Shown: piece after piece, positions 5,581 to 11,013 of the stretch
Layout of the letters: each line of letters begins with the position of its first letter
How positions within the stretch are numbered: the first letter of the stretch is position 1
Origin: an uncultured Oscillospiraceae bacterium
GTDB lineage: Bacteria > Bacillota > Clostridia > Oscillospirales > Oscillospiraceae
DNA: 11,013 bases
NCBI GenBank assembly: GCA_934646175.1
Contig: CAKUEI010000059.1
Coordinates: forward strand, 1-11,013
Direction of reading: 5' to 3'
Notes under the pieces: generated by a model
Database searches by the model: none
What the model was told of the DNA's origin: nothing
What the model saw: only the letters and a program-made list of their open reading frames with translations
Made by a program: the position numbers and the translations under genes

Positions 5581-7494
5581 ATGGCAAAAAAACAGTTCAA
5601 AGCGGAGTCCAAACGACTCCTGGATTTGATGATCAACTCCATCTATACCCACAAAGAGATCTTCCTGCGGGAGATCATTTCCAACGCCAGCGATGCCATT
5701 GACAAGCTGGCCTATCAGGCTCTGACCGATGACAAGGTGGGGCTGGACCGCAGCCAGTTCCAGATCACTCTGACGCCGGACATCGCCGAGCGCACCCTGA
5801 CGGTGTCCGACAACGGCATCGGCATGAGCAAGGAGGAGCTGGAGAACAATCTGGGCGTCATCGCCCGCAGCGGCTCCTTCCAGTTCAAGAAGGACATGGC
5901 CGACCAGGAGAAGAGCGACGAGGTGGACATCATCGGCCAGTTCGGCGTTGGCTTTTACTCCGCATTTATGGTGGCAGACCACATCACCGTCACCTCGAAG
6001 GCCTACGGCAGCAGCGAGGCGTACCGCTGGGAATCCTCTGGCGCGGACGGGTACACCGTGACCCCCTGCGAGAAGGAGAGCGTGGGCACCGACATTGTCA
6101 TGCACATCAAGCCCGACACGGAGGAGGACTATTTTAGCCAGTTCCTAGAGCAGGAGACCCTGATCGACCTGGTGAAGAAGTACTCCGACTATATCCGCTA
6201 CCCCATCCGCATGGAATGCACCGCTTCCCGGCAGAAGCCCAAGCCCGAGGACGCCGGGGACGACTGGAAGCCGGAATGGGAATCCTATAAGGAATGGCGC
6301 ACCCTGAACTCCATGGTCCCCCTGTGGCAGCGCAGTAAGAACGAAGTGACCAAGGAGGACTACAACAAGTTCTATCAGGAGAAATTCAACGACTGGCAGG
6401 AGCCGCTCTCCGTCATCCACACCAGTGCAGAGGGCACCGTGGAATATAAGGCCCTGCTGTACATTCCCGCCCAGGCGCCCATGAACTACTACACCCGCGA
6501 GTATGAAAAGGGCCTGCAGCTCTACTCCTCCGGCGTGCTCATCATGGACAAATGTGCCGACCTGCTGCCCGATTACTTCGGTTTTGTCCGCGGCGTAGTG
6601 GACAGCGGCGATCTGTCCCTGAACATCTCCCGCGAAATGCTGCAGCACACCCGTGTCCTGCAGCTGATCGAAGCAGGCCTTGAAAAGAAAATCAAAGCAG
6701 AACTGCTAAAACTGCAGAAAGACGACCGGGAGAAGTACGACACCTTCTGGGCCTCTTTCGGTCCCCAGATCAAGTACGGCGTGGTGGGCGAATACGGCGC
6801 CCACAAGGATTTCCTGCGGGACCTGCTGATGTTCCCCTCCTCCAAGGAGAAGAAGCTGGTGAGCCTTGCCGAGTACGTGGAGCGGATGCCGGAAGATCAG
6901 CCCTACATTTATTATGCCAGCGGCAGCGGGCTGGACAAGGTGGAGCATCTGCCTCAGGCCGAGCGCATTTTGGACAAGGGGTACGAGATCCTGTACCTGA
7001 CCCAGGATGTGGATGAATTCGTCATCAACGCCCTGGAAAAGCAGGGTGAGAAGCAGTTCAAGAGCATCAGCGACGCCGACGCCCTCCCCCAGACCGATGA
7101 GGAGAAGAAGGCCGCCGAGGAAAAGGCGGAAGAGGCAAAGCCCGTCCTCAATTTCGTGAAGGAGACCCTGGGCGACAAGGTGAAGGAAGCACGGCTTTCC
7201 AAGATCCTGCGTTCCGGTGCTGTGTGCATGACCACCGACGGCCCCATGAGCCTGGAAATGGAGAAGTACTTCAACCGCCACGGGGACGCCATGCCCATGA
7301 AGGCGGAGCGGGTGCTGGAGCTGAACCCGGATTCCGGTGCTTACCGCGCCCTGTCCGCCGCGGTGACCAGCGGCGATAAGGATCGCGCCGCCAAATACGC
7401 AGAGCTTTTGTACGATCAGGCACTGCTGATCGCCGACCTCCCGCTGGAGGATGTGGGCCGCTACACCGAGCTGGTGTGCAGTCTGATGCAGTAA
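5581..7494 (+). CDS. htpG: Molecular chaperone HtpG (bacterial Hsp90)
   Basis: The 637-aa product is an ATP-driven dimeric chaperone that remodels late-stage folding clients in the cytoplasm; the length is normal for the family. The N-terminal GHKL ATPase domain shows Glu31/Asn35/Asp38 in REIISNASDAIDKL, the DNGIGM motif at 77-82 and the lid GQFGVGFYSAF from 119. The middle domain holds GVVDSGDLSLNISREMLQ, with the catalytic-loop Arg at about 351. A charged segment of E, K and A (about 505-520) precedes the C-terminal dimerisation domain with MEKYFNRHGD and the ending LVCSLMQ. ATG 5581 follows GGAGG (5565-5569). Expression is very probably repressed by HrcA through the CIRCE element, unlike B. 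subtilis htpG, which is not in the CIRCE class. It is followed by its own terminator and stands alone. Confidence 0.98.
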   Translation: MAKKQFKAESKRLLDLMINSIYTHKEIFLREIISNASDAIDKLAYQALTDDKVGLDRSQFQITLTPDIAERTLTVSDNGIGMSKEELENNLGVIARSGSFQFKKDMADQEKSDEVDIIGQFGVGFYSAFMVADHITVTSKAYGSSEAYRWESSGADGYTVTPCEKESVGTDIVMHIKPDTEEDYFSQFLEQETLIDLVKKYSDYIRYPIRMECTASRQKPKPEDAGDDWKPEWESYKEWRTLNSMVPLWQRSKNEVTKEDYNKFYQEKFNDWQEPLSVIHTSAEGTVEYKALLYIPAQAPMNYYTREYEKGLQLYSSGVLIMDKCADLLPDYFGFVRGVVDSGDLSLNISREMLQHTRVLQLIEAGLEKKIKAELLKLQKDDREKYDTFWASFGPQIKYGVVGEYGAHKDFLRDLLMFPSSKEKKLVSLAEYVERMPEDQPYIYYASGSGLDKVEHLPQAERILDKGYEILYLTQDVDEFVINALEKQGEKQFKSISDADALPQTDEEKKAAEEKAEEAKPVLNFVKETLGDKVKEARLSKILRSGAVCMTTDGPMSLEMEKYFNRHGDAMPMKAERVLELNPDSGAYRALSAAVTSGDKDRAAKYAELLYDQALLIADLPLEDVGRYTELVCSLMQ

Positions 7495-7502
7495 CCGTCA
7501 TA

Positions 7503-7537
7503 AAAACGCCCGGTCGATGGGTTCGGCCGGGCGTTTT
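7503..7537 (+). terminator. Rho-independent terminator of htpG
   Basis: AAAACGCCCGG (7503-7513) pairs perfectly with CCGGGCGTTTT (7527-7537) around a 13-nt loop, 8 nt after the htpG stop. The A/T ends of the stem supply the T-run on either strand. Confidence 0.88.
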
Positions 7538-7590
7538 GCTGTGTTTTGTCTTGTCAATTTGTTGACATTATACAAAGTTCACAAAACTAC

Positions 7591-7619
7591 TTTACATTTT
7601 TCTGTTTTTGTTGTATGTT
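7591..7619 (+). promoter_or_regulatory. Probable promoter of the 88-aa membrane protein gene
   Basis: TTTACA (7591-7596), 17 bp, TATGTT (7614-7619) lies in an AT-rich stretch, about 30 bp before the ATG at 7649. A TTGACA at 7562-7567 has no good -10 at a usable distance. The assignment is moderate because neither box is perfect. Confidence 0.45.
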
Positions 7620-7648
7620 ATGGATATATCCAGAGGGGAGGCATTTTT

Positions 7649-7915
7649 ATGATCTACCTGGATCAAAAAGCAAACTCCAACACCGTCCACATGGAGAAAA
7701 AAACCGTGCGGGACACCCGCGTTACACTGGTGTTCAGCGGGATTTTGCTGCTTCTGTTCGGCGTGGTGATCACGGTTCTGGCGGTCAACGTTCCGGAGAT
7801 CAGCGCTTCGCGCTCCTTTGGCTCCTTCCTGCTGAAAAGCGGCTGCGCCGCCGCGGCCTTCGCCATGGGGTGCTATAACTTCCTGCGGGCCGCCTCCATG
7901 GACAAAAAGGACTGA
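7649..7915 (+). CDS. Small two-helix membrane protein of unknown function
   Basis: The 88-aa product MIYLDQKANSNTVHMEKKTV... has a basic cytoplasmic-looking N-terminus and a first hydrophobic helix at about 25-46 (VTLVFSGILLLLFGVVITVLAV). A short loop (NVPEISASRS) and a second helix at about 57-79, rich in Gly, Ala and Cys, follow, and it ends in the charged tail SMDKKD. With Lys/Arg before helix 1 and after helix 2, an N-in/C-in hairpin is likely. I recognise no family. The ATG at 7649 is chosen because GAGGGGAGG (7633-7641) lies 7 nt upstream; the same frame is open to 7517, but that part overlaps the htpG terminator and the promoter. The gene is monocistronic, with terminators on both sides. 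Confidence 0.75.
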   Translation: MIYLDQKANSNTVHMEKKTVRDTRVTLVFSGILLLLFGVVITVLAVNVPEISASRSFGSFLLKSGCAAAAFAMGCYNFLRAASMDKKD

Positions 7916-7965
7916 AAAAACGCCGTTCTCCCTCCAGGGGTGGAGCGCGGTCAAAACAGAAAAAT

Positions 7966-8000
7966 AACAGTTGGTTTGGGCTGCGCTTGAACCAACTGTT
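7966..8000 (+). terminator. Rho-independent terminator of the 88-aa membrane protein gene
   Basis: AACAGTTGGTT (7966-7976) and its exact complement AACCAACTGTT (7990-8000) form an 11-bp stem with a 13-nt loop, followed by TCTTTTTT (8001-8008). A weaker hairpin, CTCCA/TGGAG (7932-7945), lies just upstream. Confidence 0.88.
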
Positions 8001-8056
8001 TCTTTTTTCCAATTCTTAAAAATTTATGAAGCAGTGTCAAATTTTACTTTTATCCA

Positions 8057-8085
8057 TTTACAAAGAATAAATTTTAGTGTATCTT
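8057..8085 (+). promoter_or_regulatory. Probable promoter of the lipoprotein unit
   Basis: TTTACA (8057-8062), 17 bp, TATCTT (8080-8085) in an AT-rich stretch. A start near 8092 would leave a leader of about 84 nt that carries a separate small ORF with its own ribosome binding site. Confidence 0.5.
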
Positions 8086-8117
8086 GGAGGCAGAATCCAT
8101 AGAAGGAGGCGAGTCCC

Positions 8118-8267
8118 ATGCAGCAAGAAGAAGAATTTCCCGGTTCCCTGTGTTTTGCGCGAAAGGAAGATCAACATGAACCTGCACACAAAACGCATTC
8201 CCCTTCTTCTGAGTGCCGCGGTTCTTTGCACCTTCTGCGCCTTTTCTGGGTGTGCAAAGCCGGATAA
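8118..8267 (+). CDS. Possible 49-aa leader ORF overlapping the lipoprotein start, out of frame
   Basis: ATG 8118 is preceded at 8 nt by AGAAGGAGG (8101-8109), the best ribosome binding site in this stretch. The frame (MQQEEEFPGSLCFARKEDQH...) runs 49 codons to TAA at 8265-8267 and overlaps the first 92 bases of the lipoprotein gene in another frame. The peptide has no recognisable domain, and its second half is simply the +2 reading of the signal-peptide region, so conservation as a protein is doubtful. If translated, it would compete with or modulate initiation at 8176. It could equally be a chance ORF behind a fortuitous purine-rich run. Confidence 0.35.
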   Translation: MQQEEEFPGSLCFARKEDQHEPAHKTHSPSSECRGSLHLLRLFWVCKAG

Positions 8268-9165
8268 TGCGGCGGACACGACTCCCCCGCCCCAGCCGGA
8301 GGTGCGCACCGTCGCCCTGACGGCGGAAAGCGGCGTGAAAATTCCCGTTCAAGCAGAAACGGCGTGGACAGAGGACGGCAGCACCGTCACCACCCTGACC
8401 GCGCCGGAGTTCGCGGCCCTCACTACGGCGGAGCGCCTTGCCCTGACGGACGACCTGCTGACCGAGGCCGGATACCTGTCGGAGGACCTTGCCCGGCTGG
8501 AGGACACTCAGAAGCTGGCCATGGCCTCTACCGATCAACTGACGGTGAAGACCGCTTACTATGAGGTTCCCGCGTCGGGCGAAGCCGTCCCCGTTTCTGA
8601 GGCGGACGCCCTGACCGCGACGGCGGATGGCGGTAATACCTCCAGTTCTACCAGCTGGATGCGGGTGACCCTGTCCTATTCCCGCGTTTCCGAGGAGCGT
8701 TATCTCGTCACCCTGCTGTGCAAATTTCTCACCGCCCCTTCCCGGTCCCTGACCGACTTTACCTCCATCTGCGTGCAGGGCTGCGCCGCCGATTTTGAAA
8801 CGGCCCGTTTCCGGTATGGCTACGATTCCGTTCTGGACGGCAAAGAAGAGCACGTGGCAGTAACATACGACAACGGCAGCAACGAATTCGAGGCCATCGG
8901 CGGCAGCGGCGCGGGCGTGGGCTTCCGCATCCCGCTGATCTCTGATGAGACTTCCGGCGTCACCCAGAAAAATATCTTCGCCTGCACCAGCTGTTATTTT
9001 GGCAACAGCAATGTTGACGCCGGTGGAAACTTTAATATTTATGGTGCGTACTCTCACCAGACTGTCTCCGGGAGCTTGTCTGTCTCGTTCCCGTGGGGCA
9101 TCAGTGCCAGCGTTACCTCCCGCTATGTGCCCTGTAAGGTAACCCTGATGGCAACACGCTCCTAA
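8176..9165 (+). CDS. Putative secreted lipoprotein of unknown function
   Basis: The 329-aa product has a lipoprotein signal: Lys/Arg at 6-7, hydrophobic core IPLLLSAAVLCTFCAF, and a lipobox-like FSGC with the lipidated Cys at 26 (Phe at -3 is unusual). A short Pro/Ala-rich tether (PDNAADTTPPPQPEV) follows, then about 100 residues rich in T, E and A, and a C-terminal half predicted to be beta-rich from its alternating pattern (WMRVTLSYSRVSEERYLVTL onward). Six further cysteines occur at 182, 199, 203, 270, 273 and 320, suggesting disulfides outside the cell. I cannot assign a family. ATG 8176 has AAAGGAAG (8162-8169) 6 nt upstream; the frame is open back to a GTG at 8077, but that codon overlaps the -10 box. 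It is followed at 22 nt by a small membrane protein gene in the same transcript. Confidence 0.8.
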   Translation: MNLHTKRIPLLLSAAVLCTFCAFSGCAKPDNAADTTPPPQPEVRTVALTAESGVKIPVQAETAWTEDGSTVTTLTAPEFAALTTAERLALTDDLLTEAGYLSEDLARLEDTQKLAMASTDQLTVKTAYYEVPASGEAVPVSEADALTATADGGNTSSSTSWMRVTLSYSRVSEERYLVTLLCKFLTAPSRSLTDFTSICVQGCAADFETARFRYGYDSVLDGKEEHVAVTYDNGSNEFEAIGGSGAGVGFRIPLISDETSGVTQKNIFACTSCYFGNSNVDAGGNFNIYGAYSHQTVSGSLSVSFPWGISASVTSRYVPCKVTLMATRS

Positions 9166-9187
9166 TCAGCGAAAAGGCGAATCCTCT

Positions 9188-9463
9188 ATGGCGTACCTCT
9201 CAAAAACCGACAGCAAAGACAAGCCGGAAGAGACCGTTGAGATCCCCAAAAAGGACCTTCGCAAGATTCAGGCGGCGCTGGTCGTGGTCTCCATTCTGCT
9301 GATCGCATCAGGATATCTGATCGAATCGCTGACCGGCAAGCTCTTTGCGGAAGACACCGGATCCGTCTGGTACTGGCTCTTCCACATCATCCTCCCCTCG
9401 GTCACAACGATCGCAGGCATCTATACCCTGGTCCGGATCGCTCCGCTGAGCGTCAAAGAGTAA
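9188..9463 (+). CDS. Small two-helix membrane protein downstream of the lipoprotein gene
   Basis: The 91-aa product has a highly charged cytoplasmic N-terminus (SKTDSKDKPEETVEIPKKDLRK) and a helix at about 28-48 (AALVVVSILLIASGYLIE). A loop with LFAEDTGS and a second helix at about 60-82 (VWYWLFHIILPSVTTIAGIYTLV) follow, and it ends RIAPLSVKE. No family is recognised. The gap to the lipoprotein stop is 22 nt, and AAAAGGCGA (9172-9180) serves as a modest ribosome binding site, so it is the second gene of that operon. Its partner is exported and anchored outside the same membrane, so a joint envelope role is plausible but unproven. A strong hairpin follows immediately. Confidence 0.75.
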   Translation: MAYLSKTDSKDKPEETVEIPKKDLRKIQAALVVVSILLIASGYLIESLTGKLFAEDTGSVWYWLFHIILPSVTTIAGIYTLVRIAPLSVKE

Positions 9464-9468
9464 AAAAC

Positions 9469-9496
9469 GCCCGCGCCGCTTTTTTGCGGCGCGGGC
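9469..9496. terminator. Bidirectional terminator between convergent genes
   Basis: GCCCGCGCCGC (9469-9479) and its exact complement (9486-9496) form an 11-bp GC stem with a T6 loop. On the minus strand it is followed by GTTTTTTACTC, an excellent tail for the TtcA-family gene; on the plus strand the tail TTCTCTCATT is weaker. It begins 6 nt after the membrane protein stop and ends 6 nt before the TtcA-family stop. Confidence 0.88.
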
Positions 9497-9501
9497 TTCT
9501 C

Positions 9502-10266
9502 TCATTCCTTCGTCTCTTCCGGCAAAGGGCGGCGGCGCAGCTCCTTTGGCCCCCACTCGGGCAGGGGCAGGCGCTGCATGGCGCCGAAGACCTTGGCCTT
9601 TAATCCGGGGTACTGCTCCTGCATGGTGCGGATAAGCTGCTTGACCTCCTCCCGCTTGGTGAAGCCGTCCGCCGGGCAGGGGTTCTGCACGATGGGGAAC
9701 TCCAGCCGCTGGGCGGTCTGGCGAATGAGGTTTTCGCCGCAGTAAAGCAGGGGGCGGATCTGTGTGATGTCGGTGCGGTCCAGATAGGTCACCGGCTGGA
9801 AGCAGTTCAGGCGGCCCTCATAAAAAAGAGAAAGAAAAAAGGTCTCCACCGCATCGTCATAGTGGTGCCCCAGGGCGATCTTGTGGATGCCGCGCTCCTG
9901 CAGGGCTTTGTGCAGGGCCCCCCGGCGCATTTTCGCGCACATGGAGCAGGGGTTTTTCTCCTTCCGCACATCAAAGATAATGTGGTGGATCTCGCTGGGC
10001 AGCAGGGTGAAGGGTACGTCCAGTGTGCGGCAAAACTCCGCCACGCCGTCAAAGCACATGCCCTCCCGCCCGGCAGCATGGCCCATGTCCAGGGTGAACG
10101 CCTCCACGGTGAAGGGCACCGGATAAAAGGTGCGCAGGCGCGCCAGAGCAGCCAACAGAGTGAGGGAATCCTTCCCGCCGGAAACGCCGACGGCAATGTG
10201 ATCCCCCGGGGCGATCATGTCGTAATCTTCCACGCAGCGGCGTACCAGAGAGAGAATGTGTTCCAT
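9502..10266 (-). CDS. TtcA-family tRNA sulfurtransferase (PP-loop ATPase)
   Basis: The 254-aa protein belongs to the PP-loop superfamily that adenylates a tRNA base before sulfur insertion; E. coli TtcA makes 2-thiocytidine at position 32. Visible motifs are the PP-loop SGGKDS at 29-34, the pair PCSMC with Cys107 and Cys110, GHHYDDAVET at 133-142, and a third Cys at 197 in NPCPADG. In TtcA the three cysteines hold an oxygen-sensitive 4Fe-4S cluster, consistent with an anaerobe. In Firmicutes the exact target base of these homologues is less certain, so I give no gene symbol. The start is ATG 10266, with GAGGTG (10273-10278) as binding site at 6 nt; an in-frame GTG at 10275 is part of that site. 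It is monocistronic, convergent with the lipoprotein unit and divergent from rplM. Its own promoter was not clear. Confidence 0.9.
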   Translation of the reverse strand: MEHILSLVRRCVEDYDMIAPGDHIAVGVSGGKDSLTLLAALARLRTFYPVPFTVEAFTLDMGHAAGREGMCFDGVAEFCRTLDVPFTLLPSEIHHIIFDVRKEKNPCSMCAKMRRGALHKALQERGIHKIALGHHYDDAVETFFLSLFYEGRLNCFQPVTYLDRTDITQIRPLLYCGENLIRQTAQRLEFPIVQNPCPADGFTKREEVKQLIRTMQEQYPGLKAKVFGAMQRLPLPEWGPKELRRRPLPEETKE

Positions 10267-10377
10267 GTGCGGCACCTCAAATTTGTTTTTCGTTTTCGAG
10301 AATGAGAGAGATTTGGCGAGAAAACGAGAGGTAAACGGAGTTTATAATTTATTTCCCGGTTTTTCCGTGAAAAGTGC

Positions 10378-10407
10378 TTGACTCTTCCGCTCCCACGGTA
10401 TTATAAT
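10378..10407 (+). promoter_or_regulatory. Strong sigma-A promoter of the rplM-rpsI operon
   Basis: TTGACT (10378-10383) and a perfect TATAAT (10402-10407) are 18 bp apart. Transcription would start near 10413-10414, leaving an 83-nt leader before rplM. Confidence 0.8.
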
Positions 10408-10412
10408 ACACC

Positions 10413-10475
10413 ATGCTCCGCTTTGACAAGCGGGGCCATCCTTATGTTTCGCGCGATCTTCGGATCGAAAAGCAT
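10413..10475 (+). promoter_or_regulatory. Structured rplM leader, possible L13-type autoregulatory RNA
   Basis: Three helices can form together. ATGCT (10413-10417) pairs with AGCAT (10471-10475), enclosing hairpin 1, CCGCTT-TGAC-AAGCGG (10418-10433), and hairpin 2, CGATC-TTCG-GATCG (10454-10467), which is capped by a very stable C(UUCG)G tetraloop. The closing helix starts at about +1 of the transcript, and the ribosome binding site (10484-10488) follows 8 nt after it. Ribosomal protein leaders upstream of rplM-rpsI (the L13 leader family) are known in Firmicutes; whether this one matches that family needs a covariance search. Confidence 0.5.
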
Positions 10476-10496
10476 TTGATAATGGAGGTTTCACCT

Positions 10497-10928
10497 ATGT
10501 CCACTTTTATGGCAAACAAGGGCAATATCGTGCGTAAGTGGTATATCCTCGACGCCGCCGGAAAGCCCCTGGGCAAGACCGCTGCCATCGCCGCCACCCT
10601 GCTACGCGGCAAGCATAAGCCCGAGTATACTCCCCACGCCGACTGCGGCGACTTCGTCATTGTTCTGAACGCAGAGAAGGCTGTCCTGACCGGCAAGAAG
10701 GGCGACCAGAAGTACTATCGCACCCACTCCGGTTACCCCGGCGGCCTGCACGAGACCAAGTACCGCATCCTGATGCAGGAAAAGCCCGAGCTGGCAATGA
10801 AGATCGCCGTGCGTGGCATGATGCCCCGCAACATCATCACTAAGGATTCTCTGACCCGCCTGAAGATCTATCAGGGCGAGGCTCACGAGCATGCCGCCCA
10901 GAAGCCCGAAGTTTGGGCCGCGGAATAA
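10497..10928 (+). CDS. rplM: 50S ribosomal protein L13
   Basis: The 143-aa product matches L13, an early assembly protein of the large ribosomal subunit. Motifs seen are KWYILDAAGKPLGKTAAIAA at about 14-33, the LLRGKHKPEYTPHADCGDFV segment, NAEKAVLTGKK, YYRTHSGYPGG, and MMPRNIITKDSLTRLKIYQG near the end. The start is ATG 10497 (MSTFMANKGN), 8 nt after GGAGG (10484-10488). The frame is open further to ATG 10413, but that lies at the expected transcription start and inside the leader helix. It is first in the rplM-rpsI operon, with 17 nt to the next start codon. Confidence 0.98.
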   Translation: MSTFMANKGNIVRKWYILDAAGKPLGKTAAIAATLLRGKHKPEYTPHADCGDFVIVLNAEKAVLTGKKGDQKYYRTHSGYPGGLHETKYRILMQEKPELAMKIAVRGMMPRNIITKDSLTRLKIYQGEAHEHAAQKPEVWAAE

Positions 10929-10945
10929 GCAGGAGGTAGACGAGA

Positions 10946-11013
10946 ATGTATCAGAGCAAAAAGCCTTATCTGTATGGCACCGGCCGCCGCAAGTCCTCTG
11001 TGGCCCGCGTCCA
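10946..11013 (+). CDS. rpsI: 30S ribosomal protein S9, N-terminal part only
   Basis: Only 22 codons are inside the window, reading MYQSKKPYLYGTGRRKSSVA and on, which is the typical S9 N-terminus with the conserved YGTGRRKSSVARV motif. AGGAGG (10931-10936) lies 9 nt before the ATG. S9 is a small-subunit protein whose C-terminal tail, outside this window, reaches the ribosomal P site. Its place right after rplM is the usual one. Confidence 0.96.
   Translation, partial: MYQSKKPYLYGTGRRKSSVARV

Noticed and set aside
5521..6105. A 194-codon open frame on the minus strand, opposite htpG
   Set aside because: Shadow of the conserved htpG N-terminal domain; its end lies inside the CIRCE palindrome.
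7517..7648. A 44-residue extension of the 88-aa membrane protein
   Set aside because: It overlaps the htpG terminator and the gene's own promoter and has no ribosome binding site, whereas ATG 7649 does.
8074..9057. A 327-codon open frame on the minus strand
   Set aside because: It lies opposite the lipoprotein gene, which has a signal peptide, a ribosome binding site and an operon partner. The antisense protein has no recognisable feature and would cross the promoter region.
10423..10451. A third TTGACAAG (as at 4188 and 5488) in the rplM leader as a second promoter
   Set aside because: There is no -10-like box at 16-18 bp; the bases belong to leader hairpin 1.
10413..10496. A 28-residue N-terminal extension of L13
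   Set aside because: The upstream ATG is at the predicted transcription start and inside the leader structure; ATG 10497 has a proper GGAGG and gives the normal L13 N-terminus.
1..11013. Mobile elements, CRISPR arrays, tRNA or rRNA genes, phage or defence genes
   Set aside because: None seen by reading both strands; the gene content is core translation and stress functions with a few unknown envelope genes.

Overview
The window looks like chromosomal DNA from a GC-rich anaerobic Firmicute, most likely of the Oscillospiraceae (Flavonifractor/Oscillibacter-like clostridia). The reasons are strong AGGAGG-type ribosome binding sites, sigma-A promoters of the TTGACA-N17-TATAAT kind, a perfect CIRCE operator, a DUF815 ATPase, an EF-G paralogue of the type common in clostridia, and an rplM-rpsI operon. 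The taxon is inferred from style; no rRNA is present. I see no mobile element, CRISPR array, tRNA or phage gene, so this is largely core chromosome with a few lineage-specific small membrane and lipoprotein genes.

Left part (minus strand, 1-4116): an EF-G-like GTPase runs off the left edge and has its own promoter. Upstream of it lies an operon dusB - ECF sigma factor - zinc-finger anti-sigma factor, which ends in a strong hairpin terminator at 1681-1707. dusB probably starts at a TTG codon (4116). Its promoter is back-to-back with that of the next, rightward gene, and the two -35 boxes share one 7-bp TTGACAA.

Middle (plus strand, 4258-7494): a DUF815-family AAA+ ATPase is followed by htpG (Hsp90). 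htpG has a sigma-A promoter overlapped by a perfect CIRCE element whose inverted repeat extends to 18-bp arms, so HrcA control is very likely. The same palindrome is followed by a T-run and is the only terminator-like structure after the ATPase gene.

Right-middle (plus strand, 7649-9463): three genes of unknown function. One is a lone 88-aa two-helix membrane protein with its own terminator. The other two are a 329-aa lipoprotein and a 91-aa two-helix membrane protein 22 nt downstream. A 49-codon out-of-frame ORF with an excellent ribosome binding site overlaps the start of the lipoprotein gene and could be a regulatory leader.

Right end: a TtcA-family tRNA sulfurtransferase (minus strand) converges on the lipoprotein unit and shares a bidirectional terminator with it. 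Divergent from it is the ribosomal protein operon rplM-rpsI, with a strong promoter and an 83-nt leader that can fold into a compact branched structure like an autoregulatory ribosomal-protein leader; rpsI runs off the right edge.

Overall theme: translation and tRNA modification (EF-G paralogue, DusB, TtcA family, L13, S9) together with stress response (ECF sigma/anti-sigma, HrcA-controlled HtpG). No clearly new multi-gene system can be demonstrated. The most distinctive items are the extended CIRCE palindrome, the shared -35 divergent promoter, the rplM leader, and the uncharacterised lipoprotein/membrane protein pair with its overlapping leader ORF.
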